Assembly (NCBI GenBank): GCA_005882155.1
Contig: VBCQ01000273.1
Location: 1 to 19,473, forward strand
Source: Betaproteobacteria bacterium
Lineage (GTDB): Bacteria > Pseudomonadota > Gammaproteobacteria > Burkholderiales > Burkholderiaceae_C
Length of the DNA stretch: 19,473 nucleotides
Reading direction: 5' to 3'
The notes beneath the pieces were generated by a model, which worked only from the letters and a program-made list of their open reading frames with translations, did not search any database and had not been told where the DNA came from. Positions 13,285 to 19,473 of the stretch are shown one piece after another. A program made the translations under genes and the position numbers. Within the stretch, counting starts at the first letter, position 1. Each line of letters begins with the position of its first letter.

Positions 13285-15684
13285 TTAGAAGTCATAGGAC
13301 GCCGTCGCGCCGATCGTCCGCGGGCGAAGGTACAGCGCCTCGTACACGCCCTGGACCGACGGCTGCTGGATCGGCTTCTGATAGTTGCCGATGTTCTTCA
13401 CGAACAGCGTGAACTCCCACTTGCCGAGACCGAGGCCCGCGCTCGCGTCGGCCGTGAAATACGCTGGCCGCTGATAGTCGGTCGACGATCGCACGAAGCT
13501 GCCGTGGCTCGGGCCGGTCCACACGCCGACGCCGCGCACGAACGCGTCGCCCGACGACATCGCCCTGAAGTGGTACTCGAAGCCGAGACGCGCGCCGTAC
13601 TTGGGCACGCCTTGCACCATGTCGCCCTTGCGAACGTTCAGGCCGTTGGCGTCGGAGCCGAGCGCCGGCATGTCTTCGGCGAAGACGGCGCGCGTCCAGC
13701 TCGCCGCCGCCGAGACGGTGAGCTGCGCGGTCGCGCGCAGCCGCGCCTCGACCTCGAAGCCGTAGCTCTTTGCGCGGCCGACGTTGGTTTCGAAGTCGAA
13801 GCCCGACGCCGGTAGGACGACGTCTTGCTGAATGTCTTTCCAATCGATGTAGTACGCCGCCATGTTCAAGGACAGGCGGTTGTCGAGCAGCCGCGACTTG
13901 CTGCCGACCTCGTAGCTCCACAAGCTGTCGGGCTTGAATGCTTCTGGAATGGTGCCGGGCAAGCCCAGCGTCTGCAGGTCCTGCCCGACGAGAGGATTGG
14001 CCGCAGGGCTCGGCACCGGTCGGTTGGCCGCGCCGAGGCGAAAGCCCTTCGCGATGTTGCCGTACAGCGTGCTCGAAGGATTGACGTCCCAGTCCACTGC
14101 GAGTCGCGGCGTTACCGCATGACTGCTGCTGTCGATGACGGCCGTAGAAGGAGCTCCCCCGGTGTAGAAGAAAGCGCCCTCGCGAGTGAAGTGCTGTGTC
14201 GCCCGCAGCACACGCAGCCCGACGATGCCTCGCAGCGTGTCGCTCGCGTGGTAAGTCGCTTCGCCGAAAATCGAGCTCTGCTTGTCGTTGTAGTGCCGGG
14301 CACTGTAGTAGGAGGAGTCGCCGTTGAAGGCGCCGGGGAAGCTGCCGGCCAGCTCGTTCGGGTCGTTGATGACGCGCCCTGCGGCGGTGAATGCGGCATT
14401 GATGCCGAACACCGGTTCGTTGTCGAACACCTGGGTCTTGGTCTGCGCGAGGTAGATACCGCCAACCCATGTCAACGGTCCGCGGCTCGCCTCATAGTCT
14501 TTCGACGCGAGGCGAAGCTCGAGCGAGGTCTGGTCGATCTTGTTGTTCAACTGCACGGCCGACGGCAGCGTGGCGACGAGTGCGCCGAGCGTCGGGTCGG
14601 TGACCACCGAGGCGATGTACGGCACGTTGATCGCCGTGCCGTCCTGGATGCGATCGAAGCGCCGCGAATAGCCGCTGAGAATGCCGGTGAGGTCGCCGAA
14701 TCCGACATTGCCGTTCAGCGTCAGGCTGGTCACCGTCAGCCGGTCGGTCGCGGGCTCGCGCACGATCTTGCTGGTCTGGAACAGGCCGAGCGTCGGCGGC
14801 GTGATGCCGGCAGGCACTTGATAGCCGCCCACGCTCAAATACGCGGCATCGATGTCGTCGCTCTTGTAACGCTGTGCGAACAGCGCCGGCGTGGCCGACC
14901 AGCCGGGTGCGAGCTCGGCCTTCAGCGCGAGCTTGAGGACATCCCAGCGCGTGCTGTTGATGCCCTTGTCGATGACCTTCAGCGTGCTCGGGTCGACCTG
15001 GTTGATATAGCCGCTGTCGTGTCCGCTCTGCACGCCCAGCCGCAGGCCGATGCGCTCGTTGAGCAGCGGCACGTTGACGATCCCCTGCGCCATGTAGTTG
15101 GTGCCGCCGTGCGAGGTGCTCGAGACCTCGGTCGTGGCATTGCCCGAGAACGTCTTGCTGTCGGGCTGCTTGCTGATGAACTTGATCGTGCCGCCCAGCG
15201 AGCTGGCGCCGTACAGCGTGCCCTGCGGCCCGCGCAGCACCTCGACGCGGTCGATGTCGAAGAAGCGCGGCTCGGCCGTGCCCTGGCTGTAGATATTGCG
15301 CGTGGTCAGCGACACGTCGTCGAGATAGACCGAGACGGTGGCCGAGCCTGCTTGCGAGCTGATGCCGCGGATCTCGATCGTCGACAGGCCCGCGCCCGCT
15401 TGCGACGAGAACGACACGTTGGGCACGCTGCGCGTCAGGTCGGTGAGGTCGGTGATGTGGTTCTCCTGCAGCGTGTCGCCGCTGAGCACCGACACGCTCA
15501 GCGGCACCTTGCGAACGTCTTCGCGCCGCTTCTGCGAAGTGACGACGACTTGCTCGAGCACGACCGCCTGCGGCGCCGACGCCGCCGACTCGGCCGGCGC
15601 GGGCGCCTGCTGCGCTTGGGCGCCCGACGCGACGATGCAAGCGAGGCCAGACAGCACGGCTGGGGCGAAATGGGATTTCGACAT
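13285..15684 (-). CDS. TonB-dependent outer-membrane receptor
   Basis: This 799-residue outer-membrane beta-barrel takes up ligands with energy from TonB-ExbBD. The signal peptide is cleaved after about residue 24 (GAQA-Q). A TonB-box-like VVLEQVVVTSQKRRE lies at about 41-55, followed by the plug domain with DVRKVPLSVSVLSGD, TIEIRGISS and VEVLRGPQGTLYGASSLGG. The barrel follows and ends in a terminal phenylalanine (ATASYDF), as expected for BAM recognition. The plug is of the type common in large TonB receptor families of Sphingomonas and similar oligotrophs. The ligand cannot be told, and no siderophore, sugar or B12 genes adjoin. The ATG at 15684 has an excellent GAGGAGGT ribosome-binding site at about 15690-15697. 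Upstream is the end of an amino-acid ABC cluster. Confidence 0.93.
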   Translation of the reverse strand: MSKSHFAPAVLSGLACIVASGAQAQQAPAPAESAASAPQAVVLEQVVVTSQKRREDVRKVPLSVSVLSGDTLQENHITDLTDLTRSVPNVSFSSQAGAGLSTIEIRGISSQAGSATVSVYLDDVSLTTRNIYSQGTAEPRFFDIDRVEVLRGPQGTLYGASSLGGTIKFISKQPDSKTFSGNATTEVSSTSHGGTNYMAQGIVNVPLLNERIGLRLGVQSGHDSGYINQVDPSTLKVIDKGINSTRWDVLKLALKAELAPGWSATPALFAQRYKSDDIDAAYLSVGGYQVPAGITPPTLGLFQTSKIVREPATDRLTVTSLTLNGNVGFGDLTGILSGYSRRFDRIQDGTAINVPYIASVVTDPTLGALVATLPSAVQLNNKIDQTSLELRLASKDYEASRGPLTWVGGIYLAQTKTQVFDNEPVFGINAAFTAAGRVINDPNELAGSFPGAFNGDSSYYSARHYNDKQSSIFGEATYHASDTLRGIVGLRVLRATQHFTREGAFFYTGGAPSTAVIDSSSHAVTPRLAVDWDVNPSSTLYGNIAKGFRLGAANRPVPSPAANPLVGQDLQTLGLPGTIPEAFKPDSLWSYEVGSKSRLLDNRLSLNMAAYYIDWKDIQQDVVLPASGFDFETNVGRAKSYGFEVEARLRATAQLTVSAAASWTRAVFAEDMPALGSDANGLNVRKGDMVQGVPKYGARLGFEYHFRAMSSGDAFVRGVGVWTGPSHGSFVRSSTDYQRPAYFTADASAGLGLGKWEFTLFVKNIGNYQKPIQQPSVQGVYEALYLRPRTIGATASYDF

Positions 15685-15766
15685 GGGGACCTCCTCGACG
15701 ATGAGAGCTCTTTGGAGTTTTGTCGCGGCGAGCGCGGCGGCGTGGCGCTATCCTAATTTCAACTCA

Positions 15767-15808
15767 CGCGCCGAGGGCGCGACGGCACGCGCCTGTTGCG
15801 CGCATGCC
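15767..15808 (-). other. Two GC hairpins between the permease stop and the TonB receptor gene
   Basis: On the minus strand, right after the permease TAG, two stems occur. The first is an imperfect 9-bp stem at 15784-15808 (GGCA-mismatch-GCGC arms). The second is a perfect 6-bp stem, CGCGCC at 15767-15772 with GGCGCG at 15776-15781 and a 3-nt loop. No T-run follows, so it is not a standard intrinsic terminator. It may still help end or protect the ABC transcript. The remaining 80 bp up to the TonB receptor ATG hold its ribosome-binding site but no promoter I can defend. Confidence 0.3.
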
Positions 15809-15821
15809 GCAGGTGAGAACC

Positions 15822-16574
15822 CTAGCGACCGCGCAGATGTGCAGGCGCCTCGAGACGCTTCGCGAGTGCCGACAACACCAGCGTGATGACGAGGTACACC
15901 GCCGAGATGAAGAGGTACGGTTCCCAGTAGCGCGAGTACGCACCGGCGACCGTGCGGGCGGCGAGCGCCAGCTCGGCGAGGCCGATCGCAGAGACGAGCG
16001 ACGAATCCTTCACCAGCGTCACGCACTCATTGACGAGCGCCGGCACCATGCGCCGGAAGGCCTGCGGCAGCACCACGTAGCGCATCGCCTGCCGGTGCGT
16101 GAGGCCGATGCTGTAGGCCGCCTGCGTCTGGCCGCCGTGAATGCTTTGGATGCCTGCGCGCAGGATCTCCGAGATGTAGGCGCCGGCGTTGAGCGTCAGC
16201 GCCAGCGCGCCGGAGAAGAACGCGCCGTGGTTCTGCCTGAACTCGCGCGCCGCGTCGCCGCTCAGCAGCCACCCGCCCTCGGGATGGACGAGCGTGGGCA
16301 TCAGCGCGAAGTGCACGAGCAGGATCTGCACGAACAGCGGCGTGCCGCGAAAAAACGCGACGTAGCCTTTGGTGATCGCGCGCAGCAGCCACCACGCGCC
16401 GGCGCTGAGCTTCGACGCAGCACGCGGCGCGTCGCCCGAGCTGCTGACGAGGCCGAGCACGACGCCGAGCAGCAGGCCGGCGCCGATTGCCACCACGGTC
16501 AGTTGCAGCGTCATCTGCAGGCCCGCGACGAACAGCGGGCCGTAGCCGAGCAGGATCCCCCAGCGCAAATCCAC
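15822..16574 (-). CDS. Amino-acid ABC transporter permease (HisM/GlnP type)
   Basis: This 250-residue inner-membrane permease belongs to the polar amino-acid uptake family. It has about five helices, starting with one at about residues 18-42. The cytoplasmic EAA loop that docks the ATPase is clear: QAAYSIGLTHRQAMRYVVLP (residues 151-170). The family patterns RGTPLFVQ (76-83) and VKDSSLVSAIGLAEL (188-202) are also present. The start is GTG at 16574. It follows the binding-protein gene by 12 bp, so the two form one unit. No ATP-binding gene is adjacent: downstream is a TonB receptor, upstream beyond the binding protein is an unrelated DUF455 gene. The ATPase must be encoded elsewhere or shared. 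Confidence 0.92.
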   Translation of the reverse strand: MDLRWGILLGYGPLFVAGLQMTLQLTVVAIGAGLLLGVVLGLVSSSGDAPRAASKLSAGAWWLLRAITKGYVAFFRGTPLFVQILLVHFALMPTLVHPEGGWLLSGDAAREFRQNHGAFFSGALALTLNAGAYISEILRAGIQSIHGGQTQAAYSIGLTHRQAMRYVVLPQAFRRMVPALVNECVTLVKDSSLVSAIGLAELALAARTVAGAYSRYWEPYLFISAVYLVITLVLSALAKRLEAPAHLRGR

Positions 16575-16586
16575 GGCGCGCAGCGC

Positions 16587-17351
16587 TTACTTCGTTGCGG
16601 TGGATGCTGCGGCCGATGCGCTCGCCGCAGGAGCCGGCGCACCGAAGTACTTCGCGTAGATGCGATCGTAGGTGCCGAAGCCCGGATCGTTGACGGTCTT
16701 GAACTTCGAGCCGGCGTTGTTGTTGACGTAGTTGGTCACGACGCCGTTGTCGGCCACGACGGCATCGACGCCGCCGGCCTCGAGCTCCTTCAGCGCGAGC
16801 GGCGTCGACTCGAAGCGCTTGATGTCGGGGCTGTTCTTGCCCTGCAGCTTGGACACCGCCTCGTCGCCGGTGGTGCCGTTTTGCACGCCGACCTTGAGGC
16901 GCTTGAGGTCGTCGAAGCGGCTCACTTTGGAATTGGCCTTCACGGCGATCAGCTGATGCGCGTCGAAGTAAGGCGCGCTGAAGTCCATGCTGTTGCGGCG
17001 CGCGTCGGTGATCGTGATCGACGACACCAGCAGGTCGCGATCGCCCTGGTTGAGCGCGTTGAAGATGCCCTCCCACGGCGTGTTGACGAACTTCACTTCG
17101 ATGCCGGCCTTCTGCGCGATCGCCGACACGATGTCGATGTCGAAGCCGACGATCTGGCCCTTCTCGTCCTGCGATTCGAACGGCGCGTAGGCCGCATCGG
17201 TGCCGACGAGATAGACCCGTGATGCGGTCGCGGGCGCTGACGCAGCGGACGCGGCAGGCGAGCCGTCTTTCTTGCCGCAGCCGACGAGAGCGAAGGCCAT
17301 CAAACCAGCGCAGCAGGCGACGAGAAAACGGCGGGAAGTGATGGTGGTCAT
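16587..17351 (-). CDS. Amino-acid ABC transporter substrate-binding lipoprotein, probably shortened
   Basis: This 254-residue periplasmic binding protein (SBP_bac_3 family) has a lipoprotein signal with lipobox LVGC (Cys25). An Ala/Ser-rich linker follows to about residue 44. The first lobe starts at VYLVGTDAAYAPFES and includes the ligand-binding stretch TITDARRNSMDFSAPYF (113-129, Arg118 probably holding the carboxylate). The second lobe ends with DAVVADNGVVTNYVNNN (196-212). After TVNDP (219-223) the usual 'EYYGIAV.KGN.ELL..IN.GL..I..D' segment is missing, and the chain goes straight to GFGTYDRIYAKYFG. About 30 residues seem lost in frame. A low-complexity Ala/Pro/Ser tail ends the protein. 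The shortened core may not close normally around ligand. Confidence 0.88.
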   Translation of the reverse strand: MTTITSRRFLVACCAGLMAFALVGCGKKDGSPAASAASAPATASRVYLVGTDAAYAPFESQDEKGQIVGFDIDIVSAIAQKAGIEVKFVNTPWEGIFNALNQGDRDLLVSSITITDARRNSMDFSAPYFDAHQLIAVKANSKVSRFDDLKRLKVGVQNGTTGDEAVSKLQGKNSPDIKRFESTPLALKELEAGGVDAVVADNGVVTNYVNNNAGSKFKTVNDPGFGTYDRIYAKYFGAPAPAASASAAASTATK

Positions 17352-17393
17352 GGCGGCCCCGAATCGAAAGCGCGAGTGTATGTCGGTGCCCGG

Positions 17394-18176
17394 CTACGAC
17401 AGTCGGCCGATCTCTTCGTCGGTGAACCCTGCGGCGCGGCGCGCTTCGCGGTTGAACGGTGGCCTGAGCTTGGGCGCTTCGTACTGTTTGGCGAGCACCG
17501 CATACAGCGCCACTGCATCGTGGCCGTCGCGCTCGCACAGCCAGCGGTACCAATGGTTGCCGATCGCGACATGGCCGACTTCGTCGCGCAGGATGATGCC
17601 GAGGATCTCGACCGCGCGCGTGTCGCCGGCGCGGGCGAACTTCGCTTGCAGCGGTGGCGTCGCGTCGAGCCCGCGTGCTTCGAGCGTACGCGGCACCAGC
17701 GCCATGCGCGCGACGATGTCGTGCGCGGTGCGTTGCGTCATCAGCCACAGCCCGTCGTGCCCGTCGAAGTCGCCGTAGTCGAAGCCGAGGCTTTGCAGAT
17801 GCTCGCGCAGCAACGTGAAGTGCAGCGCCTCTTCGCTCGCGACACGGGTCCAGTCGCGGTAGTACGCGTCGGGCATGCCGGCAAAACGCCACACCGCGTC
17901 GAGCGCGAGGTTGATCGCGTTGAACTCGATGTGCGCGATCGCATGCAGCAAGGCTGCGCGGCCTTCGAGCGTGAACGGCGAGCGGGTCGGCACGTCTTTC
18001 GGCGGCACCAGCCGCGGCCGATCCGGCCGGCCCGGCAAGCCGTCTGGCTCTTGCAGCACCGTCACGGAATCGATCGCCACAGCGTCGATCTGCTCGAAGA
18101 GCTCGCGCGTCTGAGCCGCCTTCAGCGCCGGCTCGGTAATGCACAAGATCTGCACCGCGCGCTCGCGTAGGGACAT
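17394..18176 (-). CDS. DUF455 family ferritin-like protein
   Basis: This 260-residue protein matches DUF455, a family with a ferritin-like four-helix fold. Potential metal ligands are spread as expected: HIEFNAINLALD (Glu84), SEEALHFTLLREHL (Glu115, Glu116, His119) and LRDEVGHVAIGNHWY (Glu199, His202). The family is poorly characterised. A di-metal, oxidase-like activity is plausible from the fold but unproven. I chose the ATG at 18176, which has AAGGA 8 nt upstream. The ATG at 18185 would follow the same AAGG directly and is badly spaced. The gene is divergent from the carbonic anhydrase gene, with 47 bp between starts, and lies 42 bp before the ABC binding-protein gene on the same strand. 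Confidence 0.85.
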   Translation of the reverse strand: MSLRERAVQILCITEPALKAAQTRELFEQIDAVAIDSVTVLQEPDGLPGRPDRPRLVPPKDVPTRSPFTLEGRAALLHAIAHIEFNAINLALDAVWRFAGMPDAYYRDWTRVASEEALHFTLLREHLQSLGFDYGDFDGHDGLWLMTQRTAHDIVARMALVPRTLEARGLDATPPLQAKFARAGDTRAVEILGIILRDEVGHVAIGNHWYRWLCERDGHDAVALYAVLAKQYEAPKLRPPFNREARRAAGFTDEEIGRLS

Positions 18177-18223
18177 GAGAGGCATCCTTAGAATTATCGG
18201 CTTCTCACCCTGGGACGCAGCCG

Positions 18224-18748
18224 ATGGCGATCTACCAACTCGATGAACATGCGCCGCAGCTCGCGGCCGGCGCATGGGTGGCCGACAGCGCGCAAGTGAT
18301 GGGCAACGTGCTGCTCGGCGAGAACGCGAGCGTCTGGTTCGGCTGCGTGCTGCGCGGCGATACCGAGCCGTTGCGCATCGGTCGCGACAGCAACATCCAG
18401 GACGGCAGCGTCCTGCACGCCGACCTCGGCTTTCCGGTGACGATCGGCGACAACGTGAGCGTCGGCCATCAGGTGATGCTGCATGGCTGCACGGTCGGCG
18501 ACGGGTCGCTGATCGGCATCCAGTCGGTGATCCTCAACGGCGCGAAGATCGGCAAGAACTGCCTCGTCGGCGCCGGCTCGCTGGTCACCGAAGGCAAGGA
18601 ATTTCCCGATGGCTCCTTGATCATCGGCACGCCGGCGAGGGCGATTCGCCAGCTCAGCCCCGAGCAGATCGAAGGCATGAAGCAGATCGCTGCGCACTAC
18701 GTCGAGAACGCGCGGCGCTTCGCTGTGGGCTTGAAGAGATTGGATTGA
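18224..18748 (+). CDS. Gamma-class carbonic anhydrase-like protein (YrdA/PaaY type)
   Basis: This 174-residue protein is a left-handed beta-helix built of hexapeptide repeats, for example VMGNVLLGENASVWFG and IGDNVSVGHQVMLHGCTVG. The three histidines that bind the metal between subunits of the trimer are His65 (SVLHAD), His82 and His87 (VGHQVMLHGC). NIQDGSVLHAD is a family signature. The C-terminal helix (SPEQIEGMKQIAAHYVENA) is typical of the YrdA/PaaY group. The fold and metal site are complete. Members range from active carbonic anhydrases to proteins with little activity, so catalysis is likely but not certain. The stop is 5 nt before the hslO start, which suggests co-transcription. Confidence 0.93.
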   Translation: MAIYQLDEHAPQLAAGAWVADSAQVMGNVLLGENASVWFGCVLRGDTEPLRIGRDSNIQDGSVLHADLGFPVTIGDNVSVGHQVMLHGCTVGDGSLIGIQSVILNGAKIGKNCLVGAGSLVTEGKEFPDGSLIIGTPARAIRQLSPEQIEGMKQIAAHYVENARRFAVGLKRLD

Positions 18749-18753
18749 TCCGA

Positions 18754-19473
18754 GTGAGCGAATTGCACAAGTTTATTTTTGAGGGGCAACCGGTGCGCGG
18801 CATGCTGGTGCGGCTCACCGACAGTTGGCAGGAGGTGCTGCGCCGCCGGGCGAAGGCGCAAGACGTGTTCCCGGCGCCGGTACGCGCGCTGATGGGCGAG
18901 ATGGCGGCAGCGGCGTCGCTGATGCAGGCCAACATCAAGTTCAACGGCGCGCTGGTGCTGCAGATGTTCGGCGATGGCCCGGTGAAGGTCGCAGTGGCCG
19001 AGGCGCAGCCCGACCTCGCGTTCCGCGTCACCGCGAAGGTCGTCGGCGACGTAACCGACGATGCGACGCTCGCGAGCATGCTCAACGTTCACGGCAAGGG
19101 CCGCTGCGCGATCACGCTCGACCCGAAGGACAAGCAGCCTGGGCAGCAGCCATATCAGGGCGTCGTGCCGCTGCATGGTGACCTGCGCGAGCCGCTGCAC
19201 CGCCTCAGCGAGGTGCTCGAGCACTACATGCTGCAGTCGGAGCAGCTCGACACCAAGCTGATCCTCGCGGCCAACGACGAGGTCGCAGCGGGCCTGCTGA
19301 TCCAGCGGCTGCCGGTCGAAGGCTCGGGCAACTTGGGACATGCGCGCAATCAAGACGAGATCGGCATCAACGAGTCGTACAACCCCATCGCGCATCTCGC
19401 AGCGACGCTGACGCGCGACGAGCTGTTGACGCTCGACGCCGACACGATCCTGCGCCGGCTGTTCTGGGAAGAG
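18754..19473 (+). CDS. hslO: Hsp33 redox-regulated chaperone (3' partial)
   Basis: The frame is open from GTG at 18754 to the window end, giving 240 residues of an expected total near 300. The N-terminus (MSELHKFIFEGQPVRGMLVR) and the stretches PAPVRALMGEMAAAASLM and LQMFGDGPVKVAV are characteristic of Hsp33. Hsp33 is a cytoplasmic holdase switched on when oxidation releases zinc from four C-terminal cysteines. That zinc domain (CxC...CxxC) lies beyond the window, so its integrity cannot be judged. No ATG exists near the family N-terminus, and GTG at 18754, 5 nt after the carbonic anhydrase stop, fits best. GAAGAG about 15 nt upstream is a weak ribosome-binding site. Confidence 0.92.
   Translation, partial: MSELHKFIFEGQPVRGMLVRLTDSWQEVLRRRAKAQDVFPAPVRALMGEMAAAASLMQANIKFNGALVLQMFGDGPVKVAVAEAQPDLAFRVTAKVVGDVTDDATLASMLNVHGKGRCAITLDPKDKQPGQQPYQGVVPLHGDLREPLHRLSEVLEHYMLQSEQLDTKLILAANDEVAAGLLIQRLPVEGSGNLGHARNQDEIGINESYNPIAHLAATLTRDELLTLDADTILRRLFWEE

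Noticed and set aside
13825..15756. Plus-strand open frame of 643 codons opposite the TonB receptor
   Set aside because: It is antisense to a full TonB-dependent receptor with signal peptide, plug and C-terminal Phe. The translation is Arg/Ala/Val-rich and featureless.
15709..15765. Promoter for the TonB receptor gene
   Set aside because: A TTGAAA occurs on the minus strand, but no -10 lies at a proper distance, so no promoter is annotated.
16027..18144. Minus-strand open frame of 705 codons running through the permease, binding-protein and DUF455 genes
   Set aside because: It is in a different frame from three well-supported genes and has extreme Arg/Ala content, so it is a frame shadow.

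Overview
The window is a high-GC bacterial chromosome segment. Its gene content, long antisense open frames and protein features suit a betaproteobacterium of the order Burkholderiales. This placement is an inference from the look of the proteins, not from a search. I see no rRNA, tRNA, CRISPR array, transposase or phage gene.

Layout. The left end (1-850) holds the tail of a TPR-type protein, a small exported protein of unknown function, a clear rho-independent terminator and a 42-residue single-helix membrane protein behind a hairpin-rich leader. At 869-1711 lies a type II toxin-antitoxin pair of the TacA/TacT kind (ribbon-helix-helix antitoxin, GNAT acetyltransferase toxin), with a promoter overlapping an inverted repeat. 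From 6810 leftward runs a four-gene minus-strand cluster: MoxR AAA+ ATPase, DUF58 protein, membrane transglutaminase-like protein (DUF3488/TgpA type) and lytic transglycosylase MltB. Divergent from it is a class II histone-deacetylase-family hydrolase, followed by a 107-bp imperfect palindrome built of CGCCAAG units. Next come an MscS-family mechanosensitive channel and a lipoprotein-type gamma-glutamyltransferase in close tandem. A convergent diheme cytochrome c, a MarC-family membrane protein and a TonB-dependent receptor follow. The right end holds an amino-acid ABC transporter permease and binding lipoprotein (no ATPase gene nearby), a DUF455 ferritin-like protein, a gamma-class carbonic anhydrase and the 5' part of hslO (Hsp33), which is cut by the window end.

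The most unusual feature is in the MscS gene. A 654-bp (218-codon) segment coding for the last two membrane helices plus the whole cytoplasmic MscS domain is duplicated head to tail and in frame, giving a 644-residue protein with two complete pore modules. The copies differ only by synonymous bases close to the unit boundaries. Other points worth checking are an apparent deletion of about 30 residues in the ABC binding protein, the CGCCAAG palindrome, and the hairpin-rich leader before the 42-residue gene.

Most of the remaining window is compact core-genome content. All three convergent gene junctions are 9 bp or shorter and have no visible terminator.
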